NCBI GenBank assembly: GCA_958295665.1
Contig: OY282560.1
Location: 186,233,561-186,297,560 of the forward strand
Direction: 5' to 3'
Source of the DNA: Tipula vernalis
Lineage: Eukaryota; Arthropoda; Insecta; Diptera; Tipulidae
Length of the DNA: 64,000 nt
Part shown: positions 56,543 to 64,000 of the stretch, piece after piece
Numbering within the stretch: the stretch's first letter is position 1
Layout of the letters: each line of letters begins with the position of its first letter
The notes under the pieces: generated by a model
Seen by the model: only the letters and a program-made list of their open reading frames with translations
What the model was told of the DNA's origin: nothing
Database searches by the model: none
Program-made: the position numbers and the translations under genes

Positions 56543-56721
56543 TGTTATGTTTGTTGTTATTATATAAAAATAAAAAACGACTTGCTTGCTCAACGTTCAC
56601 TTATAATCTGCCTTTTATTATATCAATCCCGTAATACCGTATTTACATAAAAACACCGTTTGTCCAATACAATAGTACAATATACCACAATATTCAATAT
56701 AAAATGTTTACATGTACAATA
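56543..56721 (-). repeat. Gypsy-4 5' LTR
   Basis: 179 bp, starting TGTTATGTTTG on the plus strand and ending TACAATA just before TTCAG. Confidence 0.87.
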
Positions 56722-56907
56722 TTCAGTTGCAGGCGGGGGGCGAGTAGCAGAGACAGCAGAGACGCAACTATTTCAACAACAAAGTCAAGCAACACTAGCT
56801 ACAGTTAGTACAAATTTGGGTGACCGCATGGGAACATAATGATGGAACGAAATCTCGCCCCCTCACAACCGCCGATGGATAAAATGGTAGAGGGAACAAT
56901 AATAGTT
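56715..56907 (+). repeat. 193-bp direct repeat, left copy
   Basis: Matches 63282-63474 over all 193 bases with one difference (TGGTAGAG against TGGTGGAG). It starts in the Gypsy-4 LTR end and flank (TACAATATTCAGTTGCAG) and continues into the first 175 bp of a retroposon whose remainder follows the right copy. It ends exactly where the Jockey LINE begins, so it reads as an unusually long target duplication of that LINE. Confidence 0.9.
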
Positions 56908-56974
56908 ATAGCTTTATATAAGCGTCTAGATATGCATTGAACCTTGAACGAGGCAACAGCCCTCATATACTAAA

Positions 56975-58692
56975 ATGAGCAGATCATTATGAATTGTCAC
57001 CTGGAACGCGAACGGACTAGCGCAACATGTTCCAGAGCTAGAAATTTTTCTAAATTTAGAAAAAATAGATATATGCCTTATATCGGAGAGCCATTTGACA
57101 AAAACATCATTTATTAAAATATGTGATTATGAATGTTACCATGCTGTTCACCCAGGAGGAAAACCCAGAGGAGGATCAACAGTAATAGTGAAAAAGAATC
57201 TCAAACACTATGAAGAACCTAGTATAGAAGAAGAAAGTATGCAAGTTAAAACCATAAAAGTTGAAATTAACAATAATAATGAATACAGTATTTCCTCTAT
57301 CTACTGCACTCCACGCTATAATCTTAAACAAAGAAGATTTATAATAGACTCTTTAGATTACTAGGATCCAATTTTATTATTGGTGGTGACTTTAACGCAA
57401 AAAACACCTATTGGGGATCAAGACTTACAACCCATAAAGGAAAAGAGTTATTCGAAGCCGGACGAATAAATAACTGCGAGTTCCACTCTGGAGGTAAACC
57501 AACATATTGGCCTGCTGATATAAATAAAATACCAGATCTCATTGATTTCTATGTAACGAAAGGGATCTTCGAGGATTACATGTGCATCGAAAACAGCGAA
57601 GGGAAATATTCCGATCATACACCTGTTATCATGACACTCAGCACAATGATAATTAATAAGGATAACCTGCCTAAATTAACAAATAATAGAACTAACTGGG
57701 ACCTATTCCAAGAACTAATTGAAATGCAAATAAATCTACGAGTGCCGATTAAAACACCGGTACAGTTGGAAGACGAACTAGAGGTATTTAACAGTACTAT
57801 TCAACAAGCAGCATGGGAAAGTTCTCCTGCTAGTCACACCGAATCCCGTAGGAACCTAAATTATCCTATTGAGGTCAGGGAGTTAGTTAGAGAGAAACGG
57901 AAGGCAAGAAAAACCTGGCAAAGGACACGCGCCCCGGAAAACAAAAAAATCCTCAATTTTCTATGCAATAAACTTAAACAACTTATAAAAGAAATTAAGA
58001 ATGAAACTTTTAACAAGTACTTAAATGGTCTCACCGATCATAAAGATACTGATTACTCTCTTTGGAAAACAACAAAGTGATTAAAAAGAACCAAAACGCA
58101 TGTGCCGCCTATTAAAAATGGGGAAGGAACCTGGGTCAAAAGCGACAAGCAAAAAGCTATTTTATTTGCAGCTCACTTGGAAGACACCTTTCAACCGTTA
58201 CCTAGGCAAACAGCAGATGAAAACATAATAACAATTAGCAAAATTGATGAATATAATATTCGATGTGTAACGTTACAGGAATTAAAAAATGAGATCAAGT
58301 GTAATTTGAACGCAAAAAAAGCTCCAGGATATGATTTAATTACTGGACAAGTCGTAAAAGCCATTCCCGAGAAGTGACTACGAAAATTGATTCAAATTAT
58401 CAATTCTGTCTTCAGAATAAAATATGTCCCACGACAATGGAAGGTTGCTGAAGTAATTATGATCCCCAAACCAGGCAAACCAGCGAACGATAAAAAGTCG
58501 TACAGACCGATTTCACTACTTCCTGTAATTTAAAAATTATTTGAAAAATTACTGCTCAAGAGACTCAAGCCAATAATAGAAGAGAGAAATTTGATTCCAC
58601 CACACCAATTTGGATTTAGAGAAAATCACTCTACGATAGAACAAGTTCACAGAATAACGGATATAATCGAAGACTCACTTGAGAATAAGAAG
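56975..58692 (+). pseudogene. Jockey LINE ORF2, 5' part (endonuclease, RT start)
   Basis: The ATG at 56975 is followed by a TGA five codons on, then IVTWNANGLAQHVPELEIFL, the start of an APE-type endonuclease, with the metal-binding glutamate in CLISESHL. After a frameshift near 57358 come GGDFNAKNTYWGS, GGKPTYWPADINKIPDLIDF and YSDHTPVI, the end of the endonuclease with its catalytic H. Stops occur at 58078 (TGA), 58375 (TGA) and 58531 (TAA). RT starts with RQWKVAEVIMIPKPGKPAND, YRPISLLPV and HQFGFRENHSTIEQ. The frame then runs to ENKKI at 58692, where the LTR element inserted. Few lesions, so moderately young. Confidence 0.9.
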
Positions 58693-58696
58693 ATAT

Positions 58697-59192
58697 TGTG
58701 ACGGTGACACCTAGTGTGTAATAGAATAAGTAAAACTAATAGCTCAATGTTTACTGTACTAAATGGAATTTTCCATGATAAAAATTGTTACGTAATGTTT
58801 CTACGCTATTCCAACTGGAAAAGTCGTGAACTTTCGAGAAGCTTGGTTTGTGTATATAAAAAGGCGAACAAGATCGAAGTGGATTATTAGTATTTGGAAC
58901 GCGATAGTGTAAAGTTGTAAGAATAAGTAATATTTGGTAAGCGATAGTATAAAGATTAAAAGGAATTAAAAAGTGATTTAAAAAAAGTGTTATAAGTGCG
59001 ATAAATAAAGTAAAAGTGATCAGTAAATTTTAAGAATAATTTATATAAAGTGATTTTGTGAATTTTTATTGATAAACTGTGTTGTAATAAATTTTGTGAA
59101 ATAAATAAATTCGTTGGTGATAAATTGAATTGAGTTTGTATTATTCACAATCCAGTGATACGAACCTTGATTGACAAGGCAAAAACGTAACA
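58697..59192 (+). repeat. 5' LTR of the young element
   Basis: 496 bp. A core promoter TATATAAAAAGG is at 58853-58864 and AATAAA-type signals lie near 59005-59010 and 59100-59110. Confidence 0.95.
58853..58864 (+). promoter_or_regulatory. LTR core promoter (TATA box)
   Basis: TATATAAAAAGG in the 5' LTR, repeated in the 3' LTR at about 61821-61832. Transcription would start about 25-30 bp downstream, near the GGATTATTAG segment. Confidence 0.6.
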
Positions 59193-59195
59193 ATT

Positions 59196-59213
59196 TGGTG
59201 ACAGCGGTGGGAT
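59196..59213 (+). promoter_or_regulatory. Primer-binding site of the young element
   Basis: TGGTGACAGCGGTGGGAT, three bases after the LTR. As recalled, it is complementary to the 3' end of a leucine tRNA (AATCCCACCGCTG-type plus TCACCA); the exact isoacceptor is uncertain. Confidence 0.7.
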
Positions 59214-59235
59214 TGTGAATAAAAAGATAAAGAAA

Positions 59236-61653
59236 ATGATTCTCAACGAATTAAAAGTTCCAGAATTAAAAAGAGAACTAGAGAAACGGGGTTTGGCTAC
59301 TGATGGTACTAAAGCAGCTTTACAAGCGCGACTACGTGAGGCCATGCAGAACGAAGGGCTGGACGCGGAACATTATGATTTTGGAGAGAAAGTAACGGAT
59401 GCAGCAACCATAGAGCAGAAAGCAGAAGATAAACAACCGTTGGTCGAAAAGACACAAGAACATTCTGGAAGTTTCGATTTGTCGCAGTTAATAGCTGCTA
59501 TGAACCAAATGACAGGACAGATGTGTCTAATGAAACAACAAAACGAACGACAAATGGTGAAAATTGAGCAGTCAAACCAAGAAATTAAGAATGAAATGGA
59601 ACAACAAAATGTGCGGCAGTTGGAGACTATAAACCAGTCAAACCAAGAAATTAAACATGAAATGAAACAACAAGGAGAGGAAATTAAAGACCAAATTATA
59701 GATGGTCAAAAGAGAATGGACGAGAAACTTCTCGAATTATCTACTAACATACACGGCGAAGTAGAGAAGCTACAAATGGAGATTCAAAAGGTTGACGAAA
59801 AATTAGAAACGAAGGTTCAACATGTTGAAGAGAAATTGCAAACGGAGATTCAACAAGTTGTGGAAAAATGTCAACGTCTCGAGAAAGATCTAACTGATGT
59901 CAAGGCAAGTGGAACAACGACGCAAGTGGTACAGACCGTTCAATCAGTTAAGTTAAAACCACCAAACTTCGACGGTACATCATCTTTCGGCATTTTCAAA
60001 TTTCAATTTGAAACGGCAGCCAATCAAAACCGTTGGAATGATGAACATCTTGTCGCAGCGTTAATAGTGGCCCTTAAAGGTGAAGCTGCGGAGGCCTTAC
60101 AAACAATTCCGGAAAAAGATCGCAACAGTTATCTCGAAATTATGAAGGCGCTGGATAGGAAGTACGGCAGTGATCACAAGCGAGAAATTTATCGAATGGA
60201 ATTGAAAAGCCGCTACCAAAAGGGAGGAGAATCACTTCAGGAATTTTCATCGGCAATCGAGCGGCTAGTACATCTAGCACATACCAGTACATCGGCCGAT
60301 TATATGGAAAGACTAAAAATTGACGCATTCATTGACGGCATTCGAGATCCAGAGACACGCAAAGCGGTAATGTTGTCACCTAAATCAACCTTTGCGGAAA
60401 CCGTTGCGTTTGCGTTAACCATCGAGGCTGTGCAGAACTTCACCAGACCATCAGTATTTAGGCGTCAAATGAACTCAGACAAGAACGGCAGCATGGAGCG
60501 AATGGTACCGACAGTCGGAAGAGGCAGGCTTAGGTGTTGGAAATGTGACAAGTTGGGTCACATCTCAATGGACTGTCGGAAAGTAATACATGGAGAGAGA
60601 AGATCGCCACCTTTTATACGAGCAAACACGGAACGGCCGGGACAGAGGTCTAGAGGCAGCGAGCGAAGATGTTGGGTGTGTAACAGGATTGGCCACATCT
60701 CGCGAGATTGTTTGGAAGCAGGAGGAAAGCGGCACGGATTACCATCTTCCGTGGAAAGAGCACGAAGAGGAGAGCGGGAATCGGATGAGCGGATGGCAAC
60801 AGTCGGTAAAGTGGAAAGGTTAGAAGTCAGTTTGAAGGAACCGAAGCTGGCTTCGCCGTCTGGCTGCCCCATAACATTCATCCCTGTTACGAGTGAAGCA
60901 CGAGGTGGAAGCAGCGTCACAGTTTGGGGCGGTGTTGAAGGGAGGAGGTGTATTATTACGCTGGATACCGGAGCAACCCACACAATTGTTCGGAAAGATT
61001 TGATCGCAGGAGCAGTGCAGCTGGTTGATGGGTTAAAATTAAGAATGGCAAATGGGGAGAGTGCAATGATTAAAGGGAAAAAGATCGTGAGCATAAGGAT
61101 CGGCGAAACTCTTTTCCCACACGAAGTTCTAGTCGCAGACATTGTAGACGAGGTCATTTTGGGAACGGACTTCATGGGGATGAATGGCTTTGTGTTGGAT
61201 TTTCGCCGAGGAATATTGAGTAGCGATAACATCGAGCTGAAATTTAAGTTTAACGGTACGAATGCAACAGTAAGGCGAGTAACAATCAGTCATTACGAGG
61301 AGCTGCCATCGAAATCTGAAACAATTGTTGAGGAAACCAAAGAACACCAGGTTAAACAGACTGTGGATAAGAAGGGCCGAGTTGTGCGAGGTAGAGTGCG
61401 AGTGTCGGGCGACTGGATGAGAACTCGATGTGCCATACGGGCAAATGGCCAGGGATTACACGAGGGGCAACTGGTGTGGCATCACAACTCGCAACAAAAG
61501 AAGGGGGATTTATCGGCGAAAGTGCAGCCTATATGGACGGCACCCTACAGGACAAGAAAAGGACAAGGAGGTAAACCAATGGCGGTACATTTAGAGAGGC
61601 TGGCCCTCTACCGAGGAGGTAATTTCGGTCCTGTTCGGGACGAACAGGCTTAG
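59236..61653 (+). CDS. Gag-protease polyprotein with SAP domain and integrase tail, 805 codons
   Basis: Starts at the first ATG after the primer site. Residues 1-35 form a SAP domain (LKVPELKRELEKRGLATDGT), a putative DNA- or chromatin-binding module uncommon in Gag. Residues about 85-225 form a long coiled coil with repeated QSNQEIKNEM-like units. The capsid (about 238-400) has LKPPNFDGTSSFGIFKFQFE, YGSDHKREIYRMELKSRYQ and FIDGIRDPETRKAV. Two zinc knuckles lie at 434 (CWKCDKLGHISMDC) and 479 (CWVCNRIGHISRDC). Protease: LDTGATHTIVRKDLI with the aspartate at 577, and VILGTDFMGMNG near 640. After about 690 the frame passes straight to an integrase C-terminus (GLHEGQLVWHHNSQQKKGDL, VHLERLALYRGG), so about 900 codons of pol were removed with the frame kept. 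It could still make particles and bind RNA. Confidence 0.92.
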   Translation: MILNELKVPELKRELEKRGLATDGTKAALQARLREAMQNEGLDAEHYDFGEKVTDAATIEQKAEDKQPLVEKTQEHSGSFDLSQLIAAMNQMTGQMCLMKQQNERQMVKIEQSNQEIKNEMEQQNVRQLETINQSNQEIKHEMKQQGEEIKDQIIDGQKRMDEKLLELSTNIHGEVEKLQMEIQKVDEKLETKVQHVEEKLQTEIQQVVEKCQRLEKDLTDVKASGTTTQVVQTVQSVKLKPPNFDGTSSFGIFKFQFETAANQNRWNDEHLVAALIVALKGEAAEALQTIPEKDRNSYLEIMKALDRKYGSDHKREIYRMELKSRYQKGGESLQEFSSAIERLVHLAHTSTSADYMERLKIDAFIDGIRDPETRKAVMLSPKSTFAETVAFALTIEAVQNFTRPSVFRRQMNSDKNGSMERMVPTVGRGRLRCWKCDKLGHISMDCRKVIHGERRSPPFIRANTERPGQRSRGSERRCWVCNRIGHISRDCLEAGGKRHGLPSSVERARRGERESDERMATVGKVERLEVSLKEPKLASPSGCPITFIPVTSEARGGSSVTVWGGVEGRRCIITLDTGATHTIVRKDLIAGAVQLVDGLKLRMANGESAMIKGKKIVSIRIGETLFPHEVLVADIVDEVILGTDFMGMNGFVLDFRRGILSSDNIELKFKFNGTNATVRRVTISHYEELPSKSETIVEETKEHQVKQTVDKKGRVVRGRVRVSGDWMRTRCAIRANGQGLHEGQLVWHHNSQQKKGDLSAKVQPIWTAPYRTRKGQGGKPMAVHLERLALYRGGNFGPVRDEQA

Positions 61654-61664
61654 GTGAGGGGTAG
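61651..61664 (+). promoter_or_regulatory. Polypurine tract of the young element
   Basis: TAGGTGAGGGGTAG directly before the 3' LTR; overlaps the stop codon of the polyprotein. Expected primer for plus-strand DNA synthesis. Confidence 0.75.
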
Positions 61665-62160
61665 TGTGACGGTGACACCTAGTGTGTAATAGAATAAGTA
61701 AAACTAATAGCTCAATGTTTACTGTACTAAATGGAATTTTCCATGATAAAAATTGTTACGTAATGTTTCTACGCTATTCCAACTGGAAAAGTCGTGAACT
61801 TTCGAGAAGCTTGGTTTGTGTATATAAAAAGGCGAACAAGATCGAATTGGATTATTAGTATTTGGAACGCGATAGTGTAAAGTTGTAAGAATAAGTAATA
61901 TTTGGTAAGCGATAGTATAAAGATTAAAAGGAATTAAAAAGTGATTTAAAAAAAGTGTTATAAGTGCGATAAATAAAGTAAAAGTGATCAGTAAATTTTA
62001 AGAATAATTTATATAAAGTGATTTTGTGAATTTTTATTGATAAACTGTGTTGTAATAAATTTTGTGAAATAAATAAATTCGTTGGTGATAAATTGAATTG
62101 AGTTTGTATTATTCACAATCCAGTGATACGAACCTTGATTGACAAGGCAAAAACGTAACA
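61665..62160 (+). repeat. 3' LTR of the young element
   Basis: 496 bp, one visible difference from the 5' LTR. Confidence 0.95.
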
Positions 62161-62164
62161 ATAT

Positions 62165-63123
62165 GCTCCAGCATCTTCTTAGATGTAGCACAAGCTTTCG
62201 ACAAAGTTTGGCACCAAGGACTTGAATTTAAATTGCATCGAGATCTACCTAAGCAATTCTATCAAATTCTTAAATCTTATATCGCAGACCGACATTTCCG
62301 TGTAAAATATAACCAAGAGTACTCTGAACTAAAGAGAATATCAGCAGGCATACCACAGGGTAGCGTACTGGGTCCTATATTGTACATCCTGTACACCAGA
62401 GATATGCCAAATACAGAAGGTGCCACCATAGCAACATTTGCAGACGATACAGCTATTCTGGCGACTGGAAAGTGTATATCAAAAGCAACGACCAAAATTC
62501 AAAAAGCAACCGACACAGTGAGTAGTTGGACAAAGAAATGGCGCATTAGCCTAAACGAAGCAAAATCGGTTCACGTAAACTTCACAAACCAGAAAGTTAA
62601 CTGGATTCCAGTGAAACTTAATTCAAGGCCGGTTCCAAATGCAAATACAGCCAAATACCTCGGCATGACTCTCGATTGCAAGCTTAGATGGAAAGAGCAT
62701 GTTAAAAAGAAAAAAGAAGAATTGAACATTAAATATAGGAAAATGTATTGGCTAATAGGTAGAAACTCTGAGCTTACAATACATAACAAATTGCTATTAT
62801 ATTAGCAAATACTTAAACCAGTATGGACCTACGGTATTCAACTTTGGGGTTGTACCAAGAAGACAAATGTACAAATGATTCAATGTTTTCAAAACAAAGT
62901 GCTGCGTGGCATTGTAAACGCACCATGGTACATTAGAAATGATAACCTCCATAGGGACTTAAACATGGAATATGTAAGTGAAGAAATACAAAATCATGCG
63001 AAGAAACACATTCAGCGGATATCTCGGCACCAAAATGCAGACATACGAAGTTTGTTGGATACCACCAATGCAGTAAGAAGACTTCAAAGGCAGAAACCTT
63101 TGGAATTGGGCAGTTGTATTTAA
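62165..63123 (+). pseudogene. Jockey LINE ORF2, 3' part (RT palm and C-terminus)
   Basis: Resumes in the same frame as ENKKI before the LTR element: CSSIFLDVAQAFDKVWHQGL with the first catalytic aspartate, FRVKYNQEYSELKRISAGIP, GSVLGPILYILYTRDMP, and IATFADDTAILATGK with the catalytic A-D-D. Then KTKWRISL-type thumb sequence and KYLGMTLDCKLRWKEHVKKK follow. A TAG at 62803 interrupts; afterwards VWTYGIQLWGCTKKTNVQMI and APWYIRNDNLHRDLNMEYV complete the C-terminus to the stop at 63121. The RT catalytic residues are intact. Confidence 0.92.
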
Positions 63124-63281
63124 GTAGGATAGAGAAAAATAATTACTATGTAAATTCAAACGGGAGTAACCATTGGGCTACTGCCCGTCAAATGTGAATC
63201 TTCATTTAAGAAAGATAAATTACTAAATGACTTGTAAATCAGTTGTAATATTAAATAAAGGAAAACAAAAAAAAAAAAATT

Positions 63282-63474
63282 TACAATATTCAGTTGCAGG
63301 CGGGGGGCGAGTAGCAGAGACAGCAGAGACGCAACTATTTCAACAACAAAGTCAAGCAACACTAGCTACAGTTAGTACAAATTTGGGTGACCGCATGGGA
63401 ACATAATGATGGAACGAAATCTCGCCCCCTCACAACCGCCGATGGATAAAATGGTGGAGGGAACAATAATAGTT
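63282..63474 (+). repeat. 193-bp direct repeat, right copy
   Basis: Right partner of 56715-56907, directly after the LINE tail; runs on without break into the rest of the retroposon at 63475-63845. Confidence 0.9.
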
Positions 63475-63845
63475 GTTATATCAGCTTTTCAGAAAAAAGA
63501 ACTTGCGGCACCAGGAAATTGTGTTGTCATTGTGCTGTCAAAAAAAACACTAACTATCGATCGCTTGGTGTCTGTAACCGGGTCGAGTCTGTCCCTACTA
63601 ATAATCCTATCCAATCCTTCGGTTTTGTTATATGTAAAAAGGGTGTACGATGACTGCCTGGCCAGTGGCGGATATCACACTATTAGACTTATCTGGTTAT
63701 CGATGTAAAGCCTTTTCTTTACGGGGTTTGGCTTCATCGTGTTTGTAACATGGGTATAGTGGTGTGGTATTCGCATTTATAAATAATACGGGAGACTTGC
63801 GTAATGCTTGATCGTAACATTTGAAATCAATCAATCAATCAATAA
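63300..63845 (+). mobile_element. Short retroposon with (AATC)n tail
   Basis: 546 bp flanked by ACAATATTCAGTTGCAG: the right copy at 63846-63862, the left at 56716-56732 and again at 63283-63299 because of the LINE duplication. It begins GCGGGGGGCGAGTAGCAGAG, has a frame with VAETAETQLFQQQ that may be a coiled-coil ORF1 remnant, and ends CGTAACATTTGAAATC with four AATC repeats and TAAA. The GC-rich head, 17-bp target duplication and simple-repeat tail indicate LINE-driven retroposition. It may be a SINE or an internally deleted LINE of an I/R1-like group. The 100-codon frame at 63406-63708 shows no family motif. Confidence 0.75.
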
Positions 63846-63862
63846 ACAATATTCAGTTGCAG

Positions 63863-64000
63863 ACATTTTAAACTTTAATGATTTTATGTGTGTTAGTTCA
63901 ATTGGCGGTGATAAATTTCCTATTTCAGTTGATTCATAATGAAACATTTGGTTCCGGTAATTTAAAATGGATATTGACAACACTGTGGTATCTATGTAAT
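63863..64000 (-). pseudogene. Second Tnp2-like transposase, part upstream of the insertion stack
   Basis: The minus strand from the window edge reads NYRNQMFHYESTEIGNLSPP, IELTHIKSLKFKMSATE up to the insertion point. The L-K-x-K-M-S-A-x-E-M block normally precedes the domain found at 53305-53819, so this is the same gene continued across the 10-kb stack. The remainder lies outside the window. Confidence 0.65.

Larger units (their letters stand above)
53825..56721 (-). mobile_element. Gypsy-4: internally deleted Ty3/gypsy retrotransposon
   Basis: LTRs at 53825-53952 and 56543-56721, read leftward, with a 5-bp direct repeat TTCAG at 53820-53824 and 56722-56726. The primer site inside the right LTR, plus-strand CCCATCCTCGTCGCCA, matches as recalled the 3' end of insect tRNA-Ser(GCT). 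A purine tract (AAAGGGGGAAAG on the minus strand) lies beside the left LTR. The region from mid RT through RNase H and most of integrase is deleted. It is inserted in a transposase gene. Confidence 0.9.
58697..62160 (+). mobile_element. Young Gag-protease LTR retrotransposon lacking RT (non-autonomous)
   Basis: Two LTRs of 496 bp (58697-59192 and 61665-62160) begin TGTGACGGTGACACC and end AACGTAACA; I see one difference between them (GAAGTGG against GAATTGG near 58890 and 61848). The 4-bp duplication ATAT lies at 58693-58696 and 62161-62164, and its removal restores the LINE frame. A primer site (59196-59213) and purine tract (61651-61664) are in place. The only gene is an intact 805-codon frame. 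RT, RNase H and the integrase core are absent. Near-identity of the LTRs marks it as the youngest insertion in the window. Confidence 0.95.
56908..63281 (+). mobile_element. Jockey-clade LINE, 5'-truncated, with nested LTR element
   Basis: Runs from 56908 to an A-rich tail at 63266-63281 (thirteen A, then TTT). Without the nested LTR element (58697-62160 plus one 4-bp duplication) it is about 2.9 kb. It carries a nearly complete ORF2 with endonuclease and RT; ORF1 is absent, and the element starts 67 bp before the ORF2 ATG. It is flanked by the 193-bp repeats. It is the best copy of the family also seen at 100-1560 and 7811-8825. Confidence 0.88.

Noticed and set aside
60558..61232. 224-codon minus-strand frame
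   Set aside because: Antisense shadow of the intact Gag-protease frame at 59236-61653.

Overview
This window reads as intergenic or intronic DNA of an insect genome. The evidence is an AT-rich base composition, a decayed cytosolic ribosomal protein eS7 (RpS7) copy, and transposon families typical of insects: Jockey-clade LINEs, Ty3/gypsy, Ty1/copia with half-tRNA priming, BEL/Pao, mariner, hAT-like elements and Tnp2-type DNA transposons with a DUF4806 accessory gene. I cannot name the species. I find no complete host gene. One short ATG-led segment ending at a good splice donor (3669-3787, minus strand) is the best host-exon candidate. There is no sign of rRNA, tRNA or CRISPR.

Layout: 1-9.4 kb is a graveyard of old elements: a Jockey LINE relic, a possible DNA-transposon relic, a second LINE reverse-transcriptase scrap, a BEL/Pao relic and two further minus-strand LINE relics. 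10.9-12.55 kb is a foldback element with arms of about 450 bp, an exact 8-bp target duplication and internal tandem repeats of about 169 bp. 14.1-18.3 kb holds a mariner relic split by a hAT-like element (14953-17718, 8-bp duplication) filled with oppositely oriented satellite blocks, and by a small inverted-repeat element. 21.1-30.1 kb is a gypsy element (Gypsy-1) with a copia element inserted in its integrase gene. 30.2-36.2 kb is a Tnp2-like DNA transposon with an intact 697-codon transposase ORF and a five-exon DUF4806 gene; a small element sits exactly on one of that gene's splice acceptors. 37.7-38.2 kb is the RpS7 pseudogene. 39.2-44.1 kb is Gypsy-2, 44.5-45.2 kb a long inverted repeat, and 47.4-52.4 kb Gypsy-3.

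53.3-64.0 kb is a nested stack. A second Tnp2-like transposase relic (minus strand) is split by Gypsy-4 (internally deleted). Next to the outer LTR sits a short retroposon. A 5'-truncated Jockey LINE lies inside that retroposon, apparently with a 193-bp target duplication. Inside the LINE is a young LTR element whose two 496-bp LTRs differ at one position that I can see. That element carries one open reading frame: SAP domain, coiled coil, Gag, two zinc knuckles and protease, joined in frame to an integrase tail, with reverse transcriptase, RNase H and the integrase core absent.

For working together: the Tnp2-like transposase and DUF4806 gene form a plausible two-gene transposon. The Gag-protease element would need reverse transcriptase and integrase from a related full-length element elsewhere. 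Almost everything else is broken by stops, frameshifts, deletions or later insertions. All comparisons to families are from recalled motifs, not searches.
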